The notes: generated from the letters alone by a model not told the origin. Shown: positions 25,224-34,594, counted from the first letter of the stretch. The stretch: DNA of 64,000 nucleotides from Aureimonas psammosilenae (GCF_009176975.1 NZ_WEZG01000005.1:248001-312000), one strand, 5' to 3'. Numbers and translations are program-made.

Positions 25224-26876
25224 TCACCGGCCGGGCTCCGGCTCGGCGATATCGACGTTCTCCACGATATGATAGCCGAGGGGGTCGATCACGAAGCCCT
25301 TCACTTCGGCGCGCGTCGCCACCATCGAGTTCGCATGGGCGATCGGCGCCCAGGGCACCGCGTCGTGGAAGATCCGCTGGGCCTTCGCGTAAAGCTCCTT
25401 GCGGCGCCCGATCTCGGAGATTTCCTTGGCCTCGGTCACCAGATTGTTGAAGCCCTTGTCGCACCAGCGGGCGATGTTGTTGCCGCCGAGCCGCGCGGCG
25501 GTGCAGCCGAGAAGCGTGTGGAGGAAGTTGTCCGGGTCGCCGATATCGGCGGTCCAGCCGTAGAGCGCGAGGTGAAAATCGCCGTTCTGCATGATGGCGC
25601 GATAGCTGTTCCATTCGGCGGTCTTCAGTTCCAGGCGGATGCCGAGCCTGGCGAGATCGGTCTGGATCATTTCCGCGACGCGGCGACCGTTCGGGTTGTA
25701 GGGCCGGTTGACGGGCGGATACCAAAGGTCGACTGCAAACCCCGTCTTGAGGCCCGCTTCTTCAAGAAGGCGTTGCGCTTGGCCTGGATCGAAGGCGAAA
25801 CGGGGAATGGTTGGGTCGAAGGCCCAGAGCGTCGGCGGCACCGGATTGGTGGCGGCTGTTCCCGTCGCGCCGTAGACGCCGGAGATGATCGACGCCTTGT
25901 CGATCGCCATGTTGACCGCGCGGCGCACGCGCACGTCGTCGAAGGGCGGGCGGGTCGTGTTCATCGCGAGATAGCCGATATTCAGCCCCTCGGTGGTGTA
26001 GAGCCGGAGATTAGGATCGGCGCGCACCTCGTCGGCATTTTCCGGCGTTGGAAAGGCCGAGATATGACATTCGCCGGCCTTCAGCTTGGCCAACCGCGCC
26101 GCGGGCGGCGTGGTGATGGAGAAGACCAGCGTATCCACCGTCTGGCGGCCGCGCCAGTAATCGGGAAAGGCGCGGTAGCGCACCGCGACATCCTTACGGA
26201 AATCGGTGAAGGTGAAGGGGCCGGTGCCGATCGGCTGCGTGTCGAGAAGATCCTTCTTGCCGGCCTTCAGAAGCGTGTCAGCATATTCGGCCGAGAGGAT
26301 CGCGTTGAACGCCATGGCGAGGTCGGCGAGAAACGGCGCTTCGGCCCGCGTCAGCCGGATATGCACGGTGTTCTCGTCCACCGCCTCGATGGTTTCGAGA
26401 AGGTCGGCCATGCCCATGTCTTGGAAATAATCGAAGCCGCCACCCGCCGCCGCATGAAACGGATGATCCGCCTTCCACTGCCGCATCAGGGAGAAAACGA
26501 CATCCTCGGCGTTGAAGGGGCGCGAGGGCTGGAACACGGCGTTGGACTGGAAGCGGACGCCCCGGCGAAGCTTGAACACATAGTCCCGGCCATCGGGCGA
26601 GATCGTCCAGGATTCGGCGAGCGAGGGACGGATATTCGTCGTGCCGACCTCGTATTCCACGAGGTTGTTGAAGATCGGATGTGCGGCGTCCATGGCCGTG
26701 CCGGTGACGGCAAGCTGCGGGTTCAGCGTTTCCGGGTTGCCTTCCGAACAGAAGACGAGGGTCTTGGCCTCGGCGAACGGGACGAGACCGAGGCCGATCA
26801 GCCCGGCAAGCGCCACGCGGCCCGTCGCCCGGACAAAGCGGCTCGCCACACGCCGCCCGATATCGTGCCGATCCAT
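25224..26876 (-). CDS. Orphan ABC substrate-binding protein, DppA/SapA-like
   Basis: A 550-aa family 5 solute receptor with an N-terminal signal peptide (VALAGLIGLGLVPFAEAKT). Family features include FCSEGNPETLNPQLAVTGT, PIGTGPF and ALYGWTADIGDPDNFLHTLL, which are typical of dipeptide- or heme-binding DppA proteins. Two Cys residues (FCSEG and LLGCTAA or RWCDKG) could form the usual disulfides. No permease or ATPase gene is adjacent, so it must share a membrane complex encoded elsewhere. It converges on the TPR cyclase gene with 7 bp between. Confidence 0.88.
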   Translation of the reverse strand: MDRHDIGRRVASRFVRATGRVALAGLIGLGLVPFAEAKTLVFCSEGNPETLNPQLAVTGTAMDAAHPIFNNLVEYEVGTTNIRPSLAESWTISPDGRDYVFKLRRGVRFQSNAVFQPSRPFNAEDVVFSLMRQWKADHPFHAAAGGGFDYFQDMGMADLLETIEAVDENTVHIRLTRAEAPFLADLAMAFNAILSAEYADTLLKAGKKDLLDTQPIGTGPFTFTDFRKDVAVRYRAFPDYWRGRQTVDTLVFSITTPPAARLAKLKAGECHISAFPTPENADEVRADPNLRLYTTEGLNIGYLAMNTTRPPFDDVRVRRAVNMAIDKASIISGVYGATGTAATNPVPPTLWAFDPTIPRFAFDPGQAQRLLEEAGLKTGFAVDLWYPPVNRPYNPNGRRVAEMIQTDLARLGIRLELKTAEWNSYRAIMQNGDFHLALYGWTADIGDPDNFLHTLLGCTAARLGGNNIARWCDKGFNNLVTEAKEISEIGRRKELYAKAQRIFHDAVPWAPIAHANSMVATRAEVKGFVIDPLGYHIVENVDIAEPEPGR

Positions 26877-27171
26877 CGCCTTGTCCCCCCGTCGCCCTGC
26901 CCATCCTCATTCTGCCTCGTCTTTGCCGGCGCGATCAACTGCGACGACGCAAGGGAAATCCGGCGGCGCGATGAAGAAGCGGCGCGTGTCTGAAGCAAGA
27001 CGCGAGAAGCGGGAGGGCAGTCCTGCGCCGCCTCATTCTCCATTGTTTGGGCGGCTGTTGTGGATCGCCCGCCGATATTCTGGATCGCCGCTTTTCGGCA
27101 TGTCATAGATCGATAATGTGAATTTCACGGACGGTACGGCCTGATAAGCCCGTGGGGGAGGGGTGCTTGCC
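26877..27171. promoter_or_regulatory. Divergent region with paired direct repeats
   Basis: A 295-bp gap between the orphan binding-protein gene and the DUF3369 kinase. Two identical 9-mers, tggatcgcc, lie at 27061-27069 and 27081-27089, exactly 20 bp (two helical turns) apart, about 83 bp before the kinase start. They could be half-sites for a regulator. No other element stands out. Confidence 0.4.
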
Positions 27172-28902
27172 ATGTCGAACGACTTTCTGGTCTTCGCCGA
27201 ACACGACGAAGCGGAAGCGCCGCTCGGCCTGCCGCCGTGGAAGGTCGCGGTTGTGGACGACGACGAGGCGGTCCACGAAAGCACCGCCTTCGCCTTGAAG
27301 AATTTCGCCATGCAAGGACGGTCCCTGCGGATCGCCAGCGCCTATTCGGCGAAGGAGGGACTGGCGCTTCTCCGAGCCGAACCCGACACGGCCATCGTGC
27401 TTCTCGATGTCGTGATGGAAACCGACGATGCGGGGCTGAAGCTCGCCCGCCAGATCCGCCACGAACTCGGCAACGCGCTGGTGCGGATCATCCTGCGCAC
27501 CGGCCAGCCAGGTCAAGCGCCCGAGCATCGGGTGGTGCTCGACTACGACATCAACGACTATAAGGCGAAGACCGAACTTACAGCCGAGCGCCTTTTCACC
27601 ACCTTGACCTCGTCGCTGCGCGGCTATGAGCAGTTGAAGCGTCTCGACGACACGCGGCGGGGACTTGAGCTGATCGTTTCGGCCTCCTCGGCCTTGTTCG
27701 ACGGCCGCTCGCTGCAGACGCTGGCGCGAGGTGTTCTGACCCAGCTCAACGCGCTTCTGGCGATCGACTGCGCCGGGATGCTGATCCTGCGCGGCGCCGC
27801 TGACATCGAGCACAGCGTCCTTGCCTCCACCGGCCGTTTCGCCGCCGGGAACGAGACCGCGACGGATATCGAGCGGCTCTTCACCGCCTTCCCGCCGGGC
27901 GACACGGCGATCAAGCGCGAAGGCACGCTGACCCATCTCTACGTGCGGACGCCCGAAGGCGCGCAGGTTCTGGTGCTTCTGGATTCGGCCACCGAGCTGA
28001 CCGGGGAACAGGCCTCGCTCGTTTCGGTCTTCTCGGCCAAGCTCGCCATCGCCTTCGACAACGCGCAGCTCCATCAGGACCTTCAGGCCGCCAACACGAT
28101 GCTGGAAGGGCGCGTGCGGTCGCGAACCGAAGCTTTGGGCCAAGCGAACGAGCGTCTGGAAGCGCAGAGCGGCCTTCTGCGGCGGGCCAATGCCTTCAAG
28201 AACGAGATGATGGGCATGGTCGCGCACGACCTGAAGAACCCGTTGATCGTGATCGCCGGCCGGGCGGACCTGTTGAAGGAACTCGGCGAGAAGACCGGGG
28301 GCGAAAAGGGCGCGGAGATCCTTCTCCAGGCGGGCCACATTCGCGCGATGGCCGGGCGCATGACCGCCAATGTTGAGGGGCTCCTGTCCGACGCCTTGGC
28401 CGATGCGCTCGATATCGGCATCACCTGCCGGAGGGTCGATCTCGGCGAGATCGTCGCCGCCGAAACCCAATCCAACGCGGAAGCCGCCCGCGCGAAGTCG
28501 CAAAGGGTGGAAACCGATATCCAAACGCCGCTCGCGGCCTATTGCGACCCCGAACGCATCGCCGAGGCGGTGGACAACCTCCTGTCCAACGCGATCAAAT
28601 ACGCCCCGCGCGGCGGCCGGATCGCGGTCGGCGCGGCCATGTCCGGCGACATGGTCCGCATCACGGTGGCCGACAACGGGCCGGGCCTGATGGAGGAGGA
28701 CATCGCGCGCTTGTTCGGCAGGTTCCAGCGTCTTTCCGCGCAGCCGACCGGCGGCGAAGCGTCCACGGGGCTCGGCCTGTCGATCGTGCGGCGCATCGCC
28801 GATCTTCACGGCGGGCGTATCGAGGTGGAGCCGCGTGGGGCCCTCGGCGGAGCGGCCTTCACCTTGTCGGTGCCGGCCGGCGGGCGTTCGAGCGGGTCAT
28901 GA
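27172..28902 (+). CDS. Hybrid protein: receiver, DUF3369, histidine kinase
   Basis: About 576 aa, no membrane segment. An N-terminal receiver (acidic VVDDDEA, phospho-acceptor Asp in VLLDVVME, Lys in DYKAKTEL) is followed by a DUF3369 region (about 165-300, including LELIVSASSALFDGRSLQTLARGVLTQL). A coiled linker leads to a HisKA domain (MVAHDLKNPLIVIAG) and an ATPase domain (NLLSNAIKYAPRGG; ADNGPGLMEEDI; STGLGLSIV). DUF3369 is normally found in receiver proteins with HD-GYP output; here the output is a kinase. ATG at 27172 is preferred; an in-frame GTG lies at 27163. Confidence 0.85.
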   Translation: MSNDFLVFAEHDEAEAPLGLPPWKVAVVDDDEAVHESTAFALKNFAMQGRSLRIASAYSAKEGLALLRAEPDTAIVLLDVVMETDDAGLKLARQIRHELGNALVRIILRTGQPGQAPEHRVVLDYDINDYKAKTELTAERLFTTLTSSLRGYEQLKRLDDTRRGLELIVSASSALFDGRSLQTLARGVLTQLNALLAIDCAGMLILRGAADIEHSVLASTGRFAAGNETATDIERLFTAFPPGDTAIKREGTLTHLYVRTPEGAQVLVLLDSATELTGEQASLVSVFSAKLAIAFDNAQLHQDLQAANTMLEGRVRSRTEALGQANERLEAQSGLLRRANAFKNEMMGMVAHDLKNPLIVIAGRADLLKELGEKTGGEKGAEILLQAGHIRAMAGRMTANVEGLLSDALADALDIGITCRRVDLGEIVAAETQSNAEAARAKSQRVETDIQTPLAAYCDPERIAEAVDNLLSNAIKYAPRGGRIAVGAAMSGDMVRITVADNGPGLMEEDIARLFGRFQRLSAQPTGGEASTGLGLSIVRRIADLHGGRIEVEPRGALGGAAFTLSVPAGGRSSGS

Positions 28903-28954
28903 GGGTCGGTCCCGGCGCTCGCCGTCGCCGCCCGTTCAGGCGGTGAGCCCTGCG

Positions 28955-31297
28955 ATGCCATCCATCCGACGAACCGGATCGATGCTCCGGCGGCGGCTTC
29001 TGCCGTCCATCACGCAGCGCGTGTTTCTTGTCGGCGCGATTCCCATTCTCGCCGCCGTGTTGATCGGCGCGGCGTCGCTTTTTCTCCTGAACCGCGCCGA
29101 CGACGCTCGGCGGGGCGCGCTGACGGTGGCGACGGAGTTCCGCCAGATCGTCACGGCCATCGCCGAGCGCGACGCCTTCGTTCATGCGCGCCCGAGCGAG
29201 CGCGAACGCCATCGCACCCAGTTCATCGGGTCGCTCGACGCGGCGCTCGACAATTCGCGCGATCTCCTGGATTTCATGGAGGGGACGGACAACCGGGAAA
29301 CGATCCTGGGGGTCGAGTTTCTTTTGCAGCGTTTCCGCGCGGCGATGGGCGAACTCGAGATCACCATCGAGCGCAACGACAAGCTCGTCGCGACCATGCG
29401 CGCCCATCTCGACAGCCTTCTCGCGCTGACGGACGCGGCGCGCAAGCGGCAGCACGAATCCAACGCCAACATCGTGGCGACGCTGCGCCGGAACGACGAC
29501 GCGCTGCGCGGGGTGCAGGACCTCGTCCGGCGTTCGGAACTGGCGCGCGCCGCCATCACCGACCGGCAGCTTGGAGGGGCGGGCGCGCCCGATGGCGGAG
29601 CCGACGACATCGCCTCGGTGCGCGTGAACAATGCCGTGGACGATCTTCGCACCGCCCTGAAAGGCGGCGGCGAGCCCGCGCTGGCCGATGGCTTCGACGC
29701 CATGCTGCGAATCTATGCCGACGGGCGCGACGTGAACGTCCCGCTCGCCTGGCTCGATCAGCGCATCAAGATCGACGGAACGGCGGCCCGCGCGCTTCAG
29801 GAAAAGGTCGCCGAACTCCTCGCCTACACGGTGGAAGCGCACGAAACGGAACAAGCGACGCAGAACATCGCGGTCGAGACCATGCGGCTGACCTCCAGAA
29901 CCGGCGAGGCCATCGCGTCCCGAAACGTGTCCGGCATCGCTGCGGCGGTGGCCGACAGCCGGACCTTGAGCGAGCGGATCGCGACCTTGCCGATCTCGCC
30001 GCTGATTCAGACCGACATGCTGGACGCCCTCGATATCTGGCGGGCGAGCCTCGGCGAGACCAGCCAGGGCCTCGCCAAGCAGAACGCGATCCTCGCCGAC
30101 ATGGCGGATATGTCCAACGCCCTCGTGTTCGATGTCGCGCATCTCAACCGCGAACTTGCGCGCAACGCCGACGATATCGGCGCGGCGGCGCGGCGCATGC
30201 TGGGGCTCGGCGCGTTTTCAGGGCTCCTGGCGGGCGCGGTTTTCGCCCTTCTGGTGGCGCGCTCGATCACGACGCCCTTGAAGCATCTGGAACGCGATAT
30301 GCTGGACCGGACGTTCAACCCGGAAGCCGGGCCGCTCGCCGGATCGGCGCGGTCCGACGAGATCGGACATATGGCGGAAGCGACCAACCGGTTCCTGTTC
30401 GAATTGAACAAGCGCGAAGGCGCGCTTCGCCGGGAAAAGGAGCGCACGGAGGAAACGCTGCGCGAATTGCGGCGCACGCAGCGCGAGTTGATCCAGAGCG
30501 AGAAGCTCGCCTCGCTCGGTCAACTCGTCGCCGGCGTCGCGCACGAGATCAACACCCCGCTCGGCATCGCCCTGACCACCGCGACCGTGATGCGCGACGA
30601 ACTGCAAAGCTTCAGCCAGGGCGTCGGCGAAGGGCGCGTCAGCCGAGCGGCCTTCGATCGCTTCGTCGAACGCCTTCGGGACGGTATCCGGCTGACCACC
30701 GCCAACCTGGAGCGATCCGCCCAGCTCGTCGTCAGCTTCAAGCAGGTGGCGGCCGACCGGGCGAGCGGCGAGCGCCGGAAATTCGATCTGAAAGGCTTCC
30801 TGGACGACCTTTTCATCAGCCTTCGGCCGCTCGGCAAGCGCTTCGGGCACACGATCCTGGTGGAATGCGGGGAAGGGATCGAGATGGATTCCTATCCCGG
30901 CGCCTTGGCGCAGGTTCTGACCAATCTCGTGACCAACGCCTATAATCACGCGTTCGAGGCGACCGGGGGCGGCACGATCCGGATCGAGGCGGCGCGATCC
31001 GACGGTGACCGGGTGACGCTCCTGTTCCGGGACGACGGACGCGGCATCGACCCCGCCAATCGGACGCGCATCTTCGACCCTTTCTTCACCACCGGCCGCG
31101 CGCAAGGATCGACGGGGCTCGGCCTCCACATCGTCTTCAGCCTCGTGACGGGCACGCTCGGTGGCACGATCGAGGTGGAAAGCGCGCCGGGCGAGGGGAC
31201 GTGCTTCGCCATCCAACTGCCGCGAAGGCGGGTCCATCCCGTGCAAGCGGCGGTGGCACCCGGAACGGCTGTCGCGGCCGCGCCGTCGCTGATGTGA
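28955..31297 (+). CDS. Membrane sensor histidine kinase with large sensor region and HAMP
   Basis: A 780-aa kinase. The first membrane helix is near residues 23-45 (VFLVGAIPILAAVLIGAASLFLL). It is followed by a helical sensor region of about 370 residues rich in Arg and Glu, a second helix (GLGAFSGLLAGAVFALLVA) and a HAMP linker. A coiled segment precedes HisKA (GVAHEINTPLGIALT) and an ATPase domain (NLVTNAYNHAFEATGGG; DDGRGI; STGLGLHIV). The start at 28955 follows GGTGAG. It lies 52 bp after the DUF3369 kinase and the two probably work in one relay. No DNA-binding regulator is adjacent. Confidence 0.88.
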   Translation: MPSIRRTGSMLRRRLLPSITQRVFLVGAIPILAAVLIGAASLFLLNRADDARRGALTVATEFRQIVTAIAERDAFVHARPSERERHRTQFIGSLDAALDNSRDLLDFMEGTDNRETILGVEFLLQRFRAAMGELEITIERNDKLVATMRAHLDSLLALTDAARKRQHESNANIVATLRRNDDALRGVQDLVRRSELARAAITDRQLGGAGAPDGGADDIASVRVNNAVDDLRTALKGGGEPALADGFDAMLRIYADGRDVNVPLAWLDQRIKIDGTAARALQEKVAELLAYTVEAHETEQATQNIAVETMRLTSRTGEAIASRNVSGIAAAVADSRTLSERIATLPISPLIQTDMLDALDIWRASLGETSQGLAKQNAILADMADMSNALVFDVAHLNRELARNADDIGAAARRMLGLGAFSGLLAGAVFALLVARSITTPLKHLERDMLDRTFNPEAGPLAGSARSDEIGHMAEATNRFLFELNKREGALRREKERTEETLRELRRTQRELIQSEKLASLGQLVAGVAHEINTPLGIALTTATVMRDELQSFSQGVGEGRVSRAAFDRFVERLRDGIRLTTANLERSAQLVVSFKQVAADRASGERRKFDLKGFLDDLFISLRPLGKRFGHTILVECGEGIEMDSYPGALAQVLTNLVTNAYNHAFEATGGGTIRIEAARSDGDRVTLLFRDDGRGIDPANRTRIFDPFFTTGRAQGSTGLGLHIVFSLVTGTLGGTIEVESAPGEGTCFAIQLPRRRVHPVQAAVAPGTAVAAAPSLM

Positions 31298-31323
31298 ACG
31301 CCGCCTGCGCGGTGCGGCTGCGA

Positions 31324-32277
31324 TCAGCCGAGAAAGACCTTCACGAGGCTGGTCGCCAACCGGCCGTAGACTTTTCGCATTCGCGCATTCAGCGACTGAC
31401 GCAGGAGCGGGCGATATTCGTGCGGGTGAAACCGCTTGAGATGCCTGCGAAAGCCGCTACGCGGATAAAAGAAGCGCTCCGGCTTGTATTCGTATTTCAC
31501 GATATTCTGCAGGCTGCGCGGCCGGTCGAGCACCGGATGGAGGAAGCGGTTCGAACCCGTCGGGTGAACGTCCTCCTCCAGAATGGCCGGCTGGAAGTCG
31601 TATCGGTCCGCACGGCCGTATCGCGTGAGATCCACGAGCGAGAAGCCGTTCCTGGCCAGTTCCGTCGGGATGAAGATCTCGCAATGCGGCCATTTCAGTT
31701 CCGGCCTCGATGCCAGTTGCTTCCCCATCTCGACGCGGCGAGCGTAAAGGAAATCCAGCGCGCGGGCCGAGAACACGGTGAAGCAGTAGAGCTCCTTGCG
31801 CATCTCGTCCGGTTCGTAGAAATCCACCGCCGATTTGCGGTAACCCCATTGATGCATGGGCTGCCTGCTGTCGTAGCCGATCGCGTCATGGCCGCACCGG
31901 GCCATGTCCTCCACGATCCCGTCGATGGAGCCTTCCATCGCGACATCGTATTCGAACACGACATAATAGTCGTAGTCGCGATGCGCCTTGGCGAAAACGT
32001 AGAGCGGGTAGTCGATATTGTACCAAAAGGCGTTGTCCAAACCCTTTTCGCCGATATCGGGAAGATCAAGCGCGGCGAGATCCGATTTGTCGAAGGTGAA
32101 CAGGGCGGGGTCGGCGAAGTCGTCGAAGGCGCCGGACGTGTTGTTGGCCACGATGAAGACGTCGCCACGGGGGTTCAGCGCCAGAAGTCGCTTATACTGC
32201 CGCGCAACGAAGTCGTCCCAGACGTGAGTGCGGAAAAGCACGGCATATCGGGGAAGGGAGGTGCCCTCGTTATTCAT
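31324..32277 (-). CDS. Uncharacterised protein, glycosyltransferase-like
   Basis: A 317-aa soluble protein I cannot place in a family with confidence. The start (YAVLFRTHVWDDFVARQYKRL) and the acidic segment YDYYVVFEYDVAMEG look like the first strand and a DxD-like metal site of nucleotide-sugar-dependent transferases; later FIPTELARNGF and a basic, Arg-rich C-terminus follow. Codon use and base composition are less GC-rich than in neighbouring genes, hinting at acquisition by transfer. It stands alone on the minus strand between a kinase and an oxidoreductase gene. Confidence 0.5.
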   Translation of the reverse strand: MNNEGTSLPRYAVLFRTHVWDDFVARQYKRLLALNPRGDVFIVANNTSGAFDDFADPALFTFDKSDLAALDLPDIGEKGLDNAFWYNIDYPLYVFAKAHRDYDYYVVFEYDVAMEGSIDGIVEDMARCGHDAIGYDSRQPMHQWGYRKSAVDFYEPDEMRKELYCFTVFSARALDFLYARRVEMGKQLASRPELKWPHCEIFIPTELARNGFSLVDLTRYGRADRYDFQPAILEEDVHPTGSNRFLHPVLDRPRSLQNIVKYEYKPERFFYPRSGFRRHLKRFHPHEYRPLLRQSLNARMRKVYGRLATSLVKVFLG

Positions 32278-32579
32278 CCCGCCTTCCGATCGCGCGTTGG
32301 GGAATCACCGGATTTCTCGTTTCCGTGTCGGGAGATAGAAATCGCCGCCTTCTCGATGACTTGTTCTGGACACATATGTGCAAGCTACGCATTGTCCACG
32401 CCTTGCTTCAAGCGTTTCGAAAATCACCTGCGTGGGTGGGTAAATAAGTCGTTCCCGCCCGAACTTATGCTTACACGAAAATATGAATTCTTCCGTTATG
32501 CCGCGCGTCTTTGCGCGAGCGCGCTTCAAGCGCCTCGGCTAATCTGGCAGCGGAATGTGCGGGATGGAGAAAGCCAGCG
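32278..32579. other. Less GC-rich intergenic stretch with palindrome
   Basis: About 300 bp without a credible gene. It is visibly more AT-rich than the rest of the window, particularly 32330-32500. A perfect 10-bp palindrome, cacatatgtg, lies at 32371-32380. It should contain the promoters of the two divergent flanking genes, but none was firmly identified. Confidence 0.35.
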
Positions 32580-33701
32580 ATGGCCAAAGGCAAGGTACTC
32601 GTCGTCGGTGCCGGGATCGGCGGTCTTTGCACCGCCTGGGGTCTGGTTCGGCGCGGCTTCGCGGTGGAGGTCTTCGAACAGGGATCGATCCCCAACCCGC
32701 GCTCCTCCTCCTATGACGAGCACCGCATCACGCGGCACGCCTATGGCGACTTCGCCGGCTATGCGCGGCTGATGCCGGAAGCCTTCCGTGTCTATGACGA
32801 ACTTTTCGCCGAGATCGGCGCCACTCATTTCGACCCTCTGCCGCTTCTGGTGATCCAGCGCGAGGAGATCGGCTGGTTCACCAAAAGCATGGGCAGCATG
32901 GATGAACTCGCCGTGCCCTATCGCGACGTACCCGTGCGCGAACTGGCCGGTCGCTATCCGATGCTGGACCCTGAAGGGGTGACGGCGGCCTTCGAATGCG
33001 AAGGGGCGGGCGTCCTGTTTCCGATCCGCATCCTCACCGACCTTGTCGTGCATCTGGCCGGACGGGGCGTCGTGTTCCACCCGAACACGAAGGTCGAGGC
33101 CGTCGATCCCGAGCGCGGAGCCTTAACGGTCGGGGCCCAAGTCCATGCGGGCGATGCCGTGGTGGTCGCGGCTGGAGCCTGGGCGGGCCGCCTTGTGCCG
33201 AGCCTCGCGGGGCTGGCGGTGCCTTCGCGTCAGATCGTGCTTTATGTCGCGCCGCCGCCGGGGCTGCACGCGGCCTGGCGCGATGCGCCGGCGATCATCG
33301 ATCTCGGCGAGCGTAGCGGCACCTATACGCTGCCGCCACGGCCCGGCACGCGTTTGAAGGTCGGCGATCATCATTTCACGAGGCTTGGCGATCCCGACGA
33401 CGACCGCGTGGCGACCGAAGTCGATACGGTCCGCCTTCTGGCGGCGGCGCGTCTCGCTTATCGCGACTTCGATCGCTACGCCGTTCTGGAACGCAAGGTC
33501 TGCTATTATACCGTGACGGAGGACGAAGGATTCCTCGTCGAGCCGATCGGCGCGGCGGGCTATCTGCAAAGCGCCTGTTCCGGCCACGGCTTCAAGCTCG
33601 CGGCCTTGATCGGCGACGGTTTGGCGCGCGCGATATCCGGCGAAATGAGAAAAGATGACCTGCCCGGATGGGCTGCCGGCAAGGCAGCCTTGGCGGCCTG
33701 A
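32580..33701 (+). CDS. FAD-dependent oxidoreductase (DAO/sarcosine-oxidase-like)
   Basis: A 373-aa flavoenzyme of the DAO family. The FAD-binding motif VLVVGAGIGGLCTAWGLVRRGFAVEVFE is at the N-terminus, a second flavin-contact segment is AGAWAGRLVPSLAG, and the C-terminal motif is CSGHGFKLAALIGDGLA. The segment SSSYDEHRITRHAYG resembles the N-methyltryptophan oxidase/sarcosine oxidase branch, which oxidises secondary amines. The usual covalent-flavin Cys near the C-terminus is ambiguous (KVCYYT). ATG at 32580 follows GGAGAAAG. Confidence 0.85.
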   Translation: MAKGKVLVVGAGIGGLCTAWGLVRRGFAVEVFEQGSIPNPRSSSYDEHRITRHAYGDFAGYARLMPEAFRVYDELFAEIGATHFDPLPLLVIQREEIGWFTKSMGSMDELAVPYRDVPVRELAGRYPMLDPEGVTAAFECEGAGVLFPIRILTDLVVHLAGRGVVFHPNTKVEAVDPERGALTVGAQVHAGDAVVVAAGAWAGRLVPSLAGLAVPSRQIVLYVAPPPGLHAAWRDAPAIIDLGERSGTYTLPPRPGTRLKVGDHHFTRLGDPDDDRVATEVDTVRLLAAARLAYRDFDRYAVLERKVCYYTVTEDEGFLVEPIGAAGYLQSACSGHGFKLAALIGDGLARAISGEMRKDDLPGWAAGKAALAA

Positions 33702-33848
33702 AGGCTATGACGCATGGTGCCTGCACGAGGAGACCGGCGCGCGTTCATGCCCGGTGATGCGTTCGATCGGAAGGCGTTTCCACCAGTCCGGCGAGGCCTT
33801 GGCCTGATGGAAGTCCTTCCGATGAATGTCATATGGAGGATGCGATTT

Positions 33849-34262
33849 TCAGTCGTCGTCGTCGCCCTGTTCGCCGAGGATGTCGTCGACGTCTTCGGCG
33901 TCGTCATCTTCGTCCAAAGCCAGGAGGGTGTCGTCGTCCTTGTCCGCGTCGTCGTCGTCACCGTCGTCCGTGTCGACCGCGGCGCGCTTGGTGCCGGTGT
34001 CCTCATCGTCTTCGATGTCGTTCAGCGAAACGGTGTCGGCTTCCTCGTCCTGCTCTTCGTTGTCCGCATCCTGGTTCTCCTCGCGGTGAACCGGCTTGGC
34101 GGCCGCCGAGGAATAGCGCGAAGGCGCGCTCGGCGCGTTGAAGAAGGACAAGGGATACGAGGTGCCGGTATAGGGCGACACGATCGGGTCCTTGCCCAGA
34201 TCGTAGAATTTACGACCGGTTTCGGGATCGGTGCGCTTGGTGCCGAGTTCGGGTTTGCCCAT
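33849..34262 (-). CDS. FYDLN acidic domain protein (TIGR02300 family)
   Basis: A 137-aa protein. The N-terminus has the family signature (KPELGTKRTDPETGRKFYDL and DPIVSPYTG) and the C-terminal half is extremely acidic, with long Asp/Glu runs. This family is restricted largely to alphaproteobacteria and has no known function. It lies 17 bp after the 104-aa gene and in the rpsU neighbourhood, so a role linked to translation or cold growth is possible but not shown. Confidence 0.85.
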   Translation of the reverse strand: MGKPELGTKRTDPETGRKFYDLGKDPIVSPYTGTSYPLSFFNAPSAPSRYSSAAAKPVHREENQDADNEEQDEEADTVSLNDIEDDEDTGTKRAAVDTDDGDDDDADKDDDTLLALDEDDDAEDVDDILGEQGDDDD

Positions 34263-34279
34263 GGTGGAAAGTTCCTCGG

Positions 34280-34594
34280 TCAGCTTCGGTCGATATGCGA
34301 GATGATCTCGGTGCGGCGTCGTTTCGATGGCGATAGGCCCGACTTCCCGCTGCAGCGAAGGAGATATAGCGCTTCGCGGCCGGCCGGCGTCAGCCGAAAC
34401 CAGCACGAATAGCGCCAGCCGACATCGAACCGGACGAGATCCTTTCCTGCCAGGCGTTCGCAAACGGCGATCTGCGACGCCGTCAGCGCTTCGGCCTCCA
34501 GGCCGACCGAATCCGTCTCCGGTCCGTCGTCAAGAAGCGCCATCATGATGCGCTGCGGGCCGGTGATCGATCCGAAGCGTTGGAGGTCAGTCAT
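34280..34594 (-). CDS. Small hypothetical protein, possibly winged-helix-like
   Basis: A 104-aa protein of unknown family. The central pattern (EALTASQIAVCERLAGKDLVRFDVGWRYSCWFRLTPAGREALYLL) looks like a winged helix of the MarR/PadR kind, with a C-terminal basic tail. Gene spacing (69 bp after rpsU, 17 bp before the FYDLN gene) suggests co-transcription. The existence of the gene is likely but not certain; a GGTGAG lies upstream of the ATG at somewhat long spacing. Confidence 0.5.
   Translation of the reverse strand: MTDLQRFGSITGPQRIMMALLDDGPETDSVGLEAEALTASQIAVCERLAGKDLVRFDVGWRYSCWFRLTPAGREALYLLRCSGKSGLSPSKRRRTEIISHIDRS

Noticed and set aside
32305-32529. Small minus-strand frame in the AT-richer gap
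   Set aside because: No ribosome-binding site and no recognisable composition or motif; it overlaps the expected promoter region.
33833-34141. Plus-strand Ser/Arg-rich frames opposite the FYDLN gene
   Set aside because: They are the reverse reading of the Asp/Glu codon runs of the acidic protein and have no independent support.
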